Source: Phlebotomus papatasi
Taxonomy: Eukaryota > Arthropoda > Insecta > Diptera > Psychodidae
Length of the DNA: 64,000 bases
Assembly (NCBI RefSeq): GCF_024763615.1
Contig: NC_077223.1
Coordinates: forward strand, 7,502,001-7,566,000
Direction: 5' to 3'
A program made the translations under genes and the position numbers. Below, piece by piece: positions 33,013 to 45,798 of this stretch. Positions within the stretch are counted from its first letter, which is position 1, and every line of letters starts with the position of its first letter. The notes under the pieces are model-generated. The model searched no databases. It was given only the letters and a program-made list of their open reading frames with translations, and had not been told where the DNA came from.

Positions 33013-33262
33013 AGGGAAAGTGTGGCTACATTGATTAAAATTGCTTTTTGGTTCTAAAAGATTAAGTGAAAGTGGGACTACATTGATATATTACGATTTC
33101 TTTGCATATTTCTAAAGAAAACTTGGCATTAAAGCATTATAGTTTATCGTTGTAAAATAATTGTAGAACTAAACAAGATAATTGTAAGGCACAGCTTTCT
33201 TTAGATATAAACGAAAAACTCGTATATCAATCTGGTCCGACAGCTGAGAATAGTCCCACGTC
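33013..33262. repeat. Possible element with AGGGAAAGTGTGGCTACATTGAT ends
   Basis: The motif AAAGATTAAGKGAAAGTGKG..CTACATTGAT occurs twice in tandem (about 33008 and 33058), and a rough inverse (AATAGTCCCACGTCCCT) lies at 33250. Ends are not sharply defined. Confidence 0.4.
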
Positions 33263-33322
33263 CCTCTATGCAGATTAAGAATATTTAATATGACAGAATT
33301 GTAAATTCTTGATAGAATAAAT

Positions 33323-33452
33323 CATAAGTGTGCAAGAACCGTTTGAAACCGAACAAACGTCAAATGAAACTTGTGCGTCAATGGTCAAAACGCTATCTAA
33401 ACAAACTTATTTTGACGTTTATTCGGTTTCAAACGATTCTTGCACACCCCTG
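33323..33452. mobile_element. hAT-like MITE, copy 2
   Basis: 130 bp between perfect 8-bp duplications GAATAAAT (33315-33322 and 33453-33460). The interior matches copy 1, including GAAACCGAACAAACGTCAAA and its inverse. Confidence 0.9.
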
Positions 33453-34755
33453 GAATAAATAATAGTTTGAAAACAATTTCATTAGTATCTTATTCAATTA
33501 GAACGATTTTTATGATTGGAAATGAAAAATTAAGAACAGTTGTCAGCGCAATCTGTGAGACAAACATTGCTCTCGTGCGAAAAAAGGTTAGTAGGGCAGT
33601 TTAGTAGAAGGGAACCGGAATTCGCCGAGAAATGGAATCATTCTTAGAAAAACGGCAACTTTTTCCAAGGCTTTCGGCACGGTCTCCAAGCCTCAGTCGT
33701 CGAACCGATAAGGAATATCCAGAGTTTTCTCTCTCAATCTGTCCAGGAGTTTACAAGGCATAACAGAGGATGAAGGGGCACTTTCCAACAATAAACAAGT
33801 GTTAATCACTTTTTTCTAAAGACAATAATAAATTCAAACTTTGACTCCGCTTCGAAACAAATTACGGTTTCCTTCTACTATATTTCCCTAACGTCGGTTC
33901 TTTGTACAATGTTAACAGGGCAGTGGGTTTCATGGCTGATTGTTCATTTTAAACTAATTTCTATGAGCTTTCTAAATTAATCGATTTTTCAATTCAAAGT
34001 CGAATTCGAAATCGAATTTCAAAATTCTAATTTTTTTCTATTATGCCTCCGGGACACCTTTTAGATCGGTAAAATTTCATGAAGTCAACATTCGGGTCCT
34101 TTTTTTCCTCAAAGGATTTGAATAAGTATCTCCCACTTTTTTGGTTTCCAAATTGGACTGAACTAAATTTAATTTGGTATGATATTCAAAAGAAGTAAAA
34201 TAGTAAGAAAAGTAGGATAGACATATGTAAAACTTTTAAGAAAGAAAAGGATGTGAATTTTGACTTGATCAAATTTTCTGATCTAAAAGGTGTGCCGGAT
34301 TTATTAGGATTTAAATCTTTTTGAAGATAATGAAAGTTGATTTTGGTCTTATTTTTCTATTTGGCTGAATTTTTGTCTAAAATATTGGGAATTGAAAAAT
34401 TGGGAACAGCACTCAGCGCAATCTGTGAGAGCGCAAGCAGCTCTCTCAAATTATCCATTGTTAAATTCGAAATCGAATTTCGAAAACCTCAGTTATTTTA
34501 TTTGGATTTTACTCTTTTCGAAGTTAATGATTTCTGGATGGCTTCATTCGCCATATTATCATCTCACTAATGAACTACTTGAACTATTTGGAAATTTCTA
34601 GTTCTACACATTGGAGCAATTTTCCTGAAAATTGGTCTTTGGAAAAAAATGTCTGAACTATTATGAAAGAAATGTCGAAATTGTCTGTAAGAGCCTTAAG
34701 GAAACACTACAAACTTAAGCAGTTTGTAAAATTTGGTAATGACAGAAATTTAGTA

Positions 34756-34923
34756 GGGGAGAGCCTGCTTGTTTGAGACACGGTGGATTATTCTTTGATT
34801 AATTAAATAAATGTGACATAAAAATTAATCGACTTTTTTATGAAAGTCTATGCTAGTTACTAGTCTTTTTGGAAATATTGCCTTAAAATCATAAAAAAGT
34901 GTCTTAGACATGCCGGCTCTCCC
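34756..34923. mobile_element. MITE with GGGGAGAGCCTGCTTGTTTG ends
   Basis: Inverted ends GGGGAGAGCCTGCTTG..GAGACAC / GTGTCTTAGACATGCCGGCTC around about 110 bp. One copy seen. Confidence 0.65.
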
Positions 34924-35529
34924 ATAATTAATATTTAAAAAAAATCCAATTAGTTTTGGGAATGCTTGTAGACTTTTCGCAATTACCTGTGAAAAAAATG
35001 CTTTATTCACAGTTGGAGTTTAAAAAATTCGAACTTCAGTTTCGAAAGCCAAAGGAAAGACATTTTTACTTCTCATTTCGTCCGCGTGGCGGCTGAAATA
35101 TTTCCTGTTCGAATTTCGAAGTGTCTTGAGTGTCAGTTTTCAATTTGTTTGTGAAATAAAACAAAGCAATGATGCTGATAATATTGATTTTCCATTATAA
35201 TTCCCGTCGTGATCACCAAATATTTCTTTTAACGGCTTCTTAATGTCATGTTTCAACAATTTTCTAAATATTGTGCAAAAAATTACTTTGACAATTCGAA
35301 ATTGAGTTTGAATTCCTCGAGCATCAGCAAAATTTTGTGCAAATAGAGTTCAATTTACCTTTTATCCAAGACACTATTGAAGAATTAAACTCTCTGTGAA
35401 TGGAAGGAATTGAAGTGAATTGAATGAATTTGAGCTAATTTTTCAGGAAATGGTGAATTAAGAAAAAGTATTAAAATAATATTTTCATAGATCGGTTACA
35501 TCTGTTAAAGAGATATAGGTAATATCGGA

Positions 35530-35718
35530 GATAGCCAAAATCCCGAATATTAAAAATCTTGAAAGGGATGTAATTTTATCAAGGATAATGCGTAGAATAA
35601 TTTCCCAAGACACAGAAAATTTCGCTTTGCCTCCAGCAAGCACGGGTGAAATCATGGGAATAGTTATGACAGTTTTAAGAATTCGGGATTTTGATTTTCG
35701 GGATTTTTACCGGGACCC
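35530..35718. repeat. 15-mer foldback element, copy 4
   Basis: Begins AGCCAAAATCCCGAATATT and ends GATTTTTACCGGGACCC. The spacer containing AATAATTTCCCAAGACACAG is shared with copy 1 (2917-3218), but here each arm keeps only about two repeat units. Confidence 0.75.
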
Positions 35719-36270
35719 GGGATAAGTATGAAGAGTGTTCGAAGCATGAAATTCTTCCGCTATATGAACTAGAGGCATTATTTAACCTTTTTCGAAGGGA
35801 ATCTATAAAGTAAAAATTATTTATTTTGCATGAATAGTTGTTTAGAATTTTTTCATGCACTTGCTATCAATTCGGAGGTCAAATGGTACGATTATAGGTG
35901 TTCGTCTGAAAGAATTTCGAATTTTCGAATGAAAGGACTTCGAACTCCATGCAATCTAAATTGAAAATTTAATTTATTTTAAGGAAAGTATATGTGAAGA
36001 TTTAAATGACGGAAGTTTCGCTTTATACGCTGAATGCTGCACTTCGATATCCGGATGACAGCTGTCAAACACGAGAAATTCGAAAAATCTCTCTTTTGGG
36101 TATCTGTCATTTGTTAGCCCCAATCATCCGAATAATGAAAAGACAAATCATCTCCTCAAAATTACGTCTGAATTAGTCTATTTAATAAATAAATTCGCTT
36201 AAAATACTAAATTAACTTTTTTTTATTCTTCTAATTGTAATTTTGTATTTTTAAAATATAATTCGTAATA

Positions 36271-36608
36271 CAGTAGAATCCCGCTATAGCCCATCGCTCT
36301 ATAGTCCACAATTTATTGACAGTTGATTTCAAAACACTGATTTTAAGTTAGGTTATGTTTTTTAGTACGCGACATGCAATGTTGTCATAATTATTTTAAT
36401 ATTTTTGGCAAACTTTAATGAGTAATTGTGATAATTGTGGTCCATAATGAAGAGAGCGAGGACAAGTACCACAATCGCAAAGAAAGTGGTAGCCGTCGAG
36501 CAATTTCAATACTAAAAGTCGTTGATAATTTTAAAAAATGACATGGACTATAGTGCGAACCAAGTGTCAAATCTGGAACCAAATATGGACTATAGCGAGG
36601 CTCTACTG
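36271..36608. mobile_element. pogo/Tigger-like MITE (CAGTAGAATCCCGC ends), copy 2
   Basis: 338 bp between TA dinucleotides; ends CAGTAGAATCCCGCTATAG / CTATAGCGAGGCTCTACTG. A 22-codon + strand frame inside (MKRARTSTTIAKKV, from about 36447) could be a shred of a transposase N-terminus, but this is weak. Confidence 0.82.
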
Positions 36609-37269
36609 TAATGAGAATCAAAGAAGTATAACATCATTATACTCTTATGCAAAACTATGTCACATTTTTCTTTTATTTTATTTTGCATAATTTTGAATTT
36701 TATTTATTTCTTTTGGCTCTGCACTAATTATTTCAATTCAAAATAATTTAAATTTAAGTTGATTTGTTTTTTGTTTTTTTTTCTATTCCAAGTCTCGACG
36801 GAAAATAATAATCGTGGAATCGCAAATAAATTTATGTTTTTGCTGTGATCAATAAAGCACAATAATGAAATTTGTTAAGTAAAAAAGAAATATTATTTAT
36901 TAAGTACTCAGCGATGTATAAAAAAATGTGAAGATCAATTTAAGAAGAAAAAACTCCTACTTTCATTTTCAACTAAATAATTTTTTTTGTGATTTTGCTC
37001 TACTTATTCTTGGTAAAAAAAAACAATTGAACGTCTCAACATTTCTTCAATCAACTGTTCCTGTTACCGTGTTGATCATTCGACAAGAGATTGGTGCGAA
37101 AAAAACTGAGATGTTCGATGTTTTTCCTTCTATTTTTCTGAATCTCACAGAAGATCATTAAACTCGTTTTGGACTCTCGTGGCGAAATTTCTTGGAGTGC
37201 CACAGAAAGTCGTTTTTTGGGCACTCAAAAAGAGTTTCAGATTACTTAATAATTTGGCTAAAAAGCACA

Positions 37270-38150
37270 TGCGAAATGATCTGTGGGACAAGACAATCAC
37301 AACTCCGCTAACAAGATCTCAATAGCCCAAAAAGCCAGCCAAATTGCGTGTAATATGGTAAATTTCGTGTAACAATTGGGCTGTTTGATGATCTTGCACT
37401 GGTGGGTTTATTTTTTTTTCTTTTTTGTTTTCTGGGAAAGAGCACTCTAAAGAGAGATGAGTGGGTGAGATGGTTTCTGCAATTCCGCGTTCCTATTCAC
37501 TTTAGTTTACCATTTCACTTAACACAATCCATCAGAGCGATCTTTGAGAGTGATCTCAGCGACTTTTCGCTGAGATCGTCAAGTGTTCAAAGCTGCGCTG
37601 AGATGAAAGCTTCAAGAAGGTATTATCTTGCCTAACCTCAGGCGTTAATACAAACTCTGTGACTTTCTTCAGAGATCACGTAGTGCAAGTTTGCGGTCAT
37701 TTAATTAAAATTCATGAAGATCGCCACAAGATCACTTTGTGGGAAGTAAAAGGGCCGTTGCAAAATTTTCAATTATGCCTTCAATTTTAGCAGGAGATTC
37801 TTAATTTTTCTTTCATAAATTGTTGGCAGTGAAAGGTGAAAGAAAAGGTAAATTCCTGCGTGGGAATTTCCAACGAAAATATCAAAAATTGCCAAAATAA
37901 TTGGTCGAGATCACTCAAGGTTCAGATCAAGTGCACCAAAAGGTATTCATGGTACATTTTCTCCTGTTCATAGAGCACGTGAGGAGAAATTAATGTGATG
38001 TAAAAAACGAGAGTGAAAGATTTCATAACAATCAGTGTCTATTTCAAGGTGATCATACTGAGACGACGTAAGCTCACAGAGATCTACGTGAGATCTGCAC
38101 TAGAGCTAACTACCGCTCTAGCCTAGAGTTCCATCTGCCGGATCATATTA
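37270..38150. promoter_or_regulatory. Unique region with a dense cluster of GATC motifs
   Basis: I count about 15 GATC words in about 880 bp, against roughly three expected in DNA this AT-rich. Many extend to GAGATC or AGATCAC. They include a perfect hairpin, GATCTCAGCGA with its inverse, at 37552-37577. No transposon ends or coding frame were recognised. It could be a regulatory region or 5' leader; the function is unknown. Confidence 0.3.
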
Positions 38151-38771
38151 ATGGGACACTCTCTGCGAAGACGACATGATACTTATCATTTTAATTGCTT
38201 TCAGTGCAACCTTCAAGAAGCAGCAATCGTCCATCTCCTTGCTTTGTTTGATGACATTACCCTTGTTTCATTTTTAATCACCTCGGTGTCCTGGACTCAA
38301 TGTAATTTTATGTCGAGACACTTGACAAATATTAACAAGGTACCGTGGTTACGAAGGACGAGTTCAATTCTCTTACGAAATGTCTTCTCTATTCGTGATT
38401 TAAAAAAAAATCACAGAAAAACATCGAAGTGGATTACAGGTAAATGAGTAGACAATTTGATGATGAAGAGGTGTGAAGATAATGTCAACACAAAGCTTCG
38501 CTAATTGCAAAAAGAAATACTCTCGAGATTTTAATGCGAGAAAAAAGAGAATTTAAACAAGGATATTGATTGGCTCTATCAACACTCTGGCTTCTTATTG
38601 AAAGCTCGAGAAAAGTTCAGAAAATCAGATGGTCAGTCTAGATAAGCTTATGATAGCTTATGATTCTTTTCATATGTGCTTTCAAATCATCACAGGGTTT
38701 ATAAAAAATATTTTGAGTAGAAAAAAGCTTTACAAATGGGGACTGTATGAATGCAATCAAATAAGACAGTA

Positions 38772-39149
38772 GGGTAGAGTCAGTACTTTTCGCCATCATT
38801 AAGCTTTAGGGGCCTCGTAAGGTGTGATATTTTTGTCAGACTAAAATGAATTTTTGTATAAAGATACTTTGAAGCAATATCTATCTATATATCTAGGATA
38901 CGTCTCGAGAATTTTAGAAAATCTCATTGAAAAATATGCATTTTACCCAATTATACTTGTTTCAGTACTTTTCGCCACATGTTTTAAAACTAATTTCAAT
39001 TAATTAAGAGACGTAATAACGTATTGGGATATTAGAACAGAACATATTATGAGTGTTGAAATGCTACTTATTCTTAAATGCCTTAAATTAGTTGTTTTAT
39101 ATTAGGTGGCAAAAAAGTGCTTACATGGCGAAAAGGGTTGACTCTACCC
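38772..39149. mobile_element. MITE with GGGTAGAGTCAGTACTTTTC ends
   Basis: 378 bp flanked by TA; left GGGTAGAGTCAGTACTTTTC, right GGCGAAAAGGGTTGACTCTACCC. CTTTTCGCCA recurs internally. First of three elements lying in a row. Confidence 0.82.
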
Positions 39150-39171
39150 TAAGTTAGACTTCACAGAAAAA

Positions 39172-39522
39172 AATATTTCGTAAAAGTTTGTATTTTTACA
39201 CAGAATTGTTTGTAAAACAATCACTTGTCGAACATTTTTAATTCTTTTACAAAAATTTGTGCGTACATTTTTGTTTGTTTTGCAAAACTTTACAAACAAA
39301 TAACAAAATTTTACGAACATTTTCCTTACGAATATTTACGAACAAATGTTTGTAAACGAACAAAAACGTTCATCGAGTGATCAATATACAAACAGTGTTT
39401 AAGAAAAAATACAAACTTTTACGAACTTTTAAGTGGGTTATACGATTCAAGAGCATTTTTTAAATTCCCACTGGGAATTCACAAACATTTACAAACTATT
39501 TTACGGTTGTTTTGTTCTATGT
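39172..39522. mobile_element. AT-rich element with CACAGAAAAAAATATTTCGTA ends, copy 1
   Basis: Starts CACAGAAAAAAATATTTCG and is filled with TTTACGAACA / TGTTCGTAAA-type inverted words. The right end (ACTATTTTACGG..TTCTATG) is weak. The copy at 51094-51357 has clearer ends. Confidence 0.6.
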
Positions 39523-39659
39523 ACAAAAATAAATAAATACTCTGAATCAAAGGCTTTGTAAAGTATGCAAGTGGATCTTGTGAAAATTTTATCAAAAGGA
39601 TGTTGTTTCACAAACTGATAAAACTTTTTGTTATAACAAAAAGTTTTATCAAATGTATA

Positions 39660-40085
39660 GGGTAAGTGTGCCAAATGTCGGCATAGTTGCATGCAAGCGC
39701 CAAAGTCTCAAGTTTGAAATATAATATTTTTAATACAAGTTGAATTTTTTGTTACTTATTTTTAAGGAGTGTTGCTTAGAACCTTCTAGACAGTTTATTG
39801 TCTTTATTTTCTCTAAAATCATTCTTAATACATTTTAAAATGAATAAAAATGCAGTCATAGCATTGGTGGCCTATTCCGGACACCTTCATTCTCATAGTT
39901 CCTTGCCCTTCGGGAATTCTTCCAATGCCTTTTTCACGTCATCTCGTTTGTCGAAGCTACATTTTTTGTTATTCTGTTGCATTGTATAATATCTAGAGTA
40001 TGTAAAGACTAAAAATTCATAGAAATTCGAGGAACACAAAAGTTGGCCGAAATTGCAAGCTGGCCGGAATTTGGCACACTTACCC
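39660..40085. mobile_element. GGGTAAGTGTGCC-family element, copy 2
   Basis: 426 bp between TA dinucleotides, matching 257-684 over its whole length with scattered differences. Confidence 0.88.
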
Positions 40086-40421
40086 TACATTTTTTTACAA
40101 AAACAAAAAAATGTATACATTTTTTTAAATAATTTTCTCATGTCTTGTTTTATTCTGAAAACGTCCTTTTCACAAACTTTAAACACAGTCCAATTTTCTG
40201 CTGATTTCACTTTTTTTTCAAGTTCTGTATAGAAGTCCTTTTGACAAACTTTTCTTGTTAAAGTAACAAAACTTTTCTTCCATAGTAAAGTTGCTTATAT
40301 ATAAAATAATAAATAATTAAAAAATATGATCTTTTTAATAGAAAGAAAAGATTTGAAGGCACGATTATTATATTATTATATGTATTATTATTATTAATAC
40401 TTATGTTGAGGTGGTCCAGTA

Positions 40422-40770
40422 GGGGAATTCTGTAATTTTCGTGGCATTGTCATGCGTGAGTTCGAAACATGACAATACCATTCGAGGTTTTTTTGTCATA
40501 TCATATGAGTTCTAAAATGCAATTCATTGAATTTTTAATGAAATCCCTTTACTTGATGGTTTTATAAAAATACAGTACGTCTTGGTTGATTTGTTTAAGA
40601 AAATTCATTGTCATTTGAACTGCCAGAAATCTCAAATATGTGACTTCTGACAATGCCACGTGAGCTGAAATGGCAATGTCACGGCTACAGAATCGCATTT
40701 TCGAAAAAGCTCTCCTAAGATTCGAACCCAATTGGTCATATGGCATTGTCAGAGCGCTAGAGAATTTCCC
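40422..40770. mobile_element. Element with GGGGAATTCTGTAA / GGCATTGTCA subterminal motif
   Basis: Imperfect inverted ends: GGGGAATTCTGTAATTTTCG..GGCATTGTCATG on the left and the inverse of GGGAAATTCTCTAGCG..GACAATGCCATATG on the right. Related to 6394-6632. The frame on the - strand inside is not convincing. Confidence 0.6.
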
Positions 40771-40904
40771 TTCAGGACTAACTTACTAACTAACCAGGCT
40801 GTTTAGCTCAGTATACTGTGTGCTCCAGGGGCAGGACATTTCCTATGTTTTCCATATGTTTCCAGCGAGCCGAATAACCTTTTGGGATTGTTAGCTATTT
40901 TCTG

Positions 40905-41092
40905 TCAGTGTAGAATGAATTAGCAAAAAATATATACACAAAATAAAAGCCAACTTAATATTGAATAGGCAACCGAAAACTACAAATTGGCAACTTACGT
41001 AGTTTTGGAGATATCTTGTAAAATATGTATGAATACAGGGAAAAATTTACACTAAAATCGGTCGCATTTTTCAGACCTAATGTCACCCCCTG
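40905..41092. repeat. Dispersed repeat (GGCAACTTACGTA..GGAGATATC), copy 1
   Basis: About 185 bp matching 55860-56048, including AATAGGCAACC and GCATTTTTCAGACCTAATGTCA. No terminal repeats recognised. Confidence 0.65.
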
Positions 41093-41286
41093 TTGTGCTC
41101 ATTGGTCGCCTTCTCATTGAGAAGGTGCTTGATACGGCTACCAGAATAACCGCAAGTAGGCATTGGACCAATGAAGGGTGTCTTGGCACTTCATTTAGCT
41201 AAAGAAATCACCGAGGATCCATTCGAAAGTATCGTTTTTTACGTTTATTTAAGTAAAGGGACAGATAATCCTAACCGGCTTATGTA

Positions 41287-43063
41287 GGTGAGATTCTTAA
41301 CGTGAGCTAACTCGGAGTGCATGCAAATTCGATTTAGAGCTGAAATTGTGAGTCGCCGTTCAGTTATCTTGAATCAAATTCGTGAAATTATACAAATTTT
41401 GTATTTAAACCAAAATATCAAGGATTTGGATGAACTGGCACAAAAGTGATATATGGGTGAAATGTAGACCAGAATGTACTCTATAATTTTCCTATAGAAC
41501 ATGATCTCATCGATTACTCAGAAGCCAAGATAAGCGAGGTTTTTTGTTTCTTAACTCGTTTTTTCATCCAGAGTTCCCCAAGTAGTCATTTGTTGAACTT
41601 CAACTATATCAAAGAATTGTTGTATTTTGCGGGACTTTCCATTTAAACCCCTATTTTAAGTGTCTTTGTGGAGTAGAGGCAGTCAAATTGGTATCCGAGT
41701 GGTTTCAAAGCGTTATTATTGGAAAAATCAATTTTTTCACACTTAAACGGCAAAATCTGAGTGATAGCGTAGTCTGAGTGGAAAATGATGTATGGACGAA
41801 ATGTAGAGACAAATGTGCTCTACAATTATGGCGAAGGAATCATCAAAATCGGTTCAGCGACAGTCGAGATAATTGAGGTTATGTGATATTGAAATTGGTT
41901 TTTCGACTGTGGCGCCCCTGGTGTTGGTCCCACAAAGTTCAAATGTTCTAGAAAGTTGTAGCATTTGGTGAGATCTTTCGTTTAAGCCCTCATTCATCAA
42001 AATCGGTTACATAGAACCGGAGATATGATTTTTTGAATTTCGTGAACTTTGACCCCTCATATCTCCGGTTCTGTTTTAACCACAGCGCGCATTTGCACCA
42101 TTTTGGAAACGTCCTAGACTGGACTACAACATACTAAAATTTCATTAACTTGCACAATGCCGTTTTTGAGAAAAGTGACTTTGAATTTCGAGGAATTTTG
42201 ACGCTATCGCAGCGCCACCTGTGGTGAATTTTTGAACTTCCATCTGAAAGTGCTCATCGAGACGAAACCAAAAAGGTAAAATTTAGGTCGCTATGTTAAT
42301 TAGAACCGGAGATAGAGGCCGGTCAATGTTCAAACTTTGACCCCTTATAGCTCGGGTCAGGGGTTTTAGATCGACTTAAGGTTTTTTTTGTTTGATAGGT
42401 ATAATCAACGACTACAACATACTAAAATTTCAGCCCGATGCACAATGGAATTTTTGAGTTATTTAACTTATAAGATTTAAAAATTTTCTTTTTAATAATA
42501 GCGCCCCTAGCGGTGGTTTTATGAACTTGCGATGTTAGAAGGGGAAGTGGCATTTCACGAGAGCTTTCCAAAAAGCCCTCACTTTTTAAATTCTGACAGT
42601 TAGAACCGGAGTTATGGTCATTTTAAGAAATTTTTTTTGGACCCTTATAGCTCGGGTCAGGGGGGTCGGGGGACCTTAAGTTTGGTATTGATGGAAAGCT
42701 CTAAGGCCCAGCTATAACGTACTAAAATTTGAGCCCGCTCGATGCCATAGGGGCGGAGCTATTGAGAAAACAAAAAAAGGGGGGTCTTCAAAATGGCGGA
42801 AGGAGGGGTGGGGGGTGGGGGGTCAATGCACCAAGTTGCAATTTTCACCCGATATATAACCTTTGCCGAAAACCGCAAGTCGATATCTTTTTTAGTTTAG
42901 GAGCTATTAAGCTCCAAAGAGCGGCCGGCCGGGAACGTAAATTAGCCACATATATATTCGTGATCAGGAAGTGCTGAAACACGTTTTGGCCAAGTTTGAG
43001 CTCGATCGGACGACATGAAATTTTGTTAGGATTATAGTAGGTGAGATTGTTAAGAATCTCACC
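41287..43063. mobile_element. 1.8-kb non-coding element with GGTGAGATTCTTAAC ends
   Basis: The left end GGTGAGATTCTTAACG follows TA. The right end TTAAGAATCTCACC precedes TA and itself forms a palindrome with GGTGAGATT at 43040-43048. Internally, AGAACCGGAGATA and its inverse TATCTCCGGTTCT occur several times, and TTATAGCTCGGGTCAGGGG occurs twice (42346, 42646). Composition is richer in G+C than the flanks. No long open frame supports a transposase. Confidence 0.6.
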
Positions 43064-43069
43064 TAATAT

Positions 43070-44460
43070 AAGCAATGAAAAGTTACATTTGGTGTTCAGT
43101 CAGATAAGAGAAATATGTGAGTAATAAGTTTACGATAAAACATGTTCTATCGTGATAAGAATGCATTCAAAGTTTCAAATTTGATTCATCCTTTGCAAAT
43201 GGATCAAATATGATCCATTTATGAATCAATATGATCCTCCTTGTTTTACCAGTGTTGAATTCCAGAATGTGCTTTTAGAAAGTACGAGCACGGTCTAATG
43301 GAGTCAGGTTTTACTTAAAATAACATAAGCTGCGATTGTAAAGAATCTCAACTAAAAGCTATCTTCAATGTGTTACAAGGTATATTGATAGCTATTACTT
43401 AAAGATTTTAACGGCTTTTCGCTAATTTAGGGTTATAAGTGCACTGCAAAACCATGACAAATAATAATGAATAATTTTGCAGAATTCTCATCTACAACAT
43501 CTTAAAAATCTTAGACAATAGGTAAATACGACTTTGTTGAGGGGAAAACAACACGAGATATTTAAATGTTTGCATATATGCTCGAAAGGGACCATCTTTT
43601 CTCAATGGCAATTTAAAATGCTGATAAGGCTATTGAAGTCTTCATTAGGCACTAAATTCCATCATATTCATGAGACAGATGATGTTTATTTAATTTTCAC
43701 CGTAAAAGTCTTTTGTATGTGAATGGCAATTGTTATGTTTGATGAGTTTTGCAAAAGGTAGAAAAATTTAAATATATGGCAAAAAAAAATTCACAGAGTG
43801 TTTTCCATTTTGCTGGTTGAGGTGAGAGGAAAGTGTCCATCGATATTCAAAATTGATGACGAATACAAATGAGGAAGGAAGTGTAGGTGGGAAAGAAGTT
43901 CGTGACCAAACATCTATAAACAGTCAATAGGTCAACGTTTTACGAGACACTGGAATGTCAATACACCTCTTAGGTGAATAACGAAGATGAGGAACAATTT
44001 TTATTAAATTTTAATGGGCACAGACAGAGAAATGCGTCTCTTGAGACTTCAACCTCTTGAGACCATCGTAATTTTAATGGTGGTTACGACAACGCACGAA
44101 GTGTTGCATTTATACACGTAGAACTCATTCATGAGATCTTTTTAGGTTCCAAGAAACTCTGCAATATATCTGCTGAGATTGCTTGGTACCAGTCACAGAT
44201 ATTGCCTTTAAGAAAAGATATAAGAGGGTTTTAAATTATCTTGTACAGAATCTCTGGCGCCACGAAAAATTCATATCGTTCATCTCGTATTACAGGGACG
44301 TATAATGTTTTTATGCGATTTTTAGATATTTTTGCTTACATTGGAAATAAAAAATTTGAATTTTTAAAACAAAAATGATACTGGGAGCTCATCTTTACTC
44401 ATTGTATCGTGAGAACTGTTTAAAGGTTGATCTGGAGCGAAAGAATTAAATAGGGGAAAC
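43070..44460. other. No gene seen; AT-rich single-copy-like sequence
   Basis: A remnant with AGAATCTCAACTAAAA near 43345 recalls the ends of the element at 41287. Otherwise I see no repeat ends and no credible frame. Confidence 0.4.
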
Positions 44461-44469
44461 CGAATTTGA

Positions 44470-44960
44470 CAATACCAATGTGGTTTCACTCCAGACAAAT
44501 CAACAACAGACCAGAACTTTTTTCTTCGGCTGTCTATGGAGAAGATGAGCCTATGACAGCATAGTCAGGGTAAAATTATAAGAAGCCATGGGAGAATTCG
44601 GAAGCCCAAACAGATTGATAAGACTGATTAGGATGAGAAGCAAAATTAAGGTAAACGGATTGTTGTCACTGGAGTTTCGTGTAAAGAACGGAATCAGACA
44701 GGGGGCGGACTATCGTGCGTTTTATTCAACCTGACACTGCAAAAAGCGATCTGCGACTTCAGCGCTAGCACGAGGGGGTCATTCTCGATAAGTCCACGTA
44801 TGTCTTAGCAATTTCATCTAGATTGATCATGCGGAACGAAATCTGGAGCTGCGGATAAACGAAGGTAAAAAAAACTTGGAAAGTCTTTAGGGGCGGACTT
44901 TGTACTTTGAGGAAACGAGGCCGATACAGCTTCCGATGGGTCTACAGTGTGGACCAGAAC
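44470..44960 (+). pseudogene. Degenerate LINE reverse-transcriptase domain
   Basis: Three frames together give the expected order of reverse-transcriptase motifs: CGFTPDKSTTDQNF; then FGSPNRLIRLIRM, KIKVNG, NGIRQGA (44588-44734); then, after a frameshift, CVLFNLTLQKAICDF; and finally LELRINEGK. The RQG motif and VLFNL stretch correspond to the palm region. The FADD box cannot be found. Stops and frameshifts throughout show an old dead copy. Confidence 0.75.
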
Positions 44961-45798
44961 GCTAGCTCATTAAAGGTGCAGAATTGGAGAACAGTTTCCA
45001 GGTTTCTTGTGGTATTCTACGGTTCCCTTACGTAAACAGGTAGAGGACTTGGTAAGATAGGTTCTTGAAATAGAGAACAATGGGCATCCAAGGTGTCCAT
45101 ATTTACAACCAAGGTGTCTAAAATTTGAGTCAAATTCGCCTCTACGTATCAATTCATTTTTAAGCGTATTAAGACTAATTTTAGTAAGAACAAAGACAAC
45201 AAATAGTTTTCCAAGTTTCTATAGAACCTTTTTGAAAAGAGAGTAACAAAAAAAGTCAATTAGTATTGAAAATATCGCACTTCGAACTTGGAACATTGAT
45301 GCTTATAGGCACTCTGTCCAAAAGCATGAGCCTTTTCCCTAAAATTTTCGTTAAAATTCTATTGTACTTCCACTAGAGACTTTCGAAATGCTCGTAAATA
45401 GTAAAATTTACTAAAATGTTGTAAAAATATGTTCAATTTATTTTTAGTGTCCAACTTTACCTTCAAAGTGTCCAAATTTAGAAGCTGTCCTAAATTATGA
45501 GCTCTTCCCCTACAATTTTTTTCTCTGTAGAAAAGCATCCGTTTTACAAACTTTTAAGAAGATTCAGTTAGCAGACGATTTGACAAATATTTTCCAAATT
45601 CTGCATAGATAAACATCCATTTGACAAATGTTTTTCTTGGAGTACCGGAAAGTAACTGGTAAGGTATAATAATGTGTTGGACACACATGCGACTTAAGCC
45701 GAGGGGCGGCTTAACATACAGGAAGTTCTGGCTTAAGTGAAAACAGGAGTAATAGAATTTTATATAAATTGCCTATATAAATTGTTAAATGTTATACA

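Noticed and set aside
38151..38447. 98-codon + strand frame
   Set aside because: Starts with an ATG but has mixed composition, no domain I recognise and no coding bias; kept only as part of the unusual 37-38 kb region.
40681..40745. tRNA-like box B (GATTCGAACCC)
   Set aside because: No matching box A or foldable cloverleaf around it; it lies in a MITE-like element.
42729..42977. 82-codon frame in the 1.8-kb element
   Set aside because: Glycine-rich reading of a G-run, no transposase motif.
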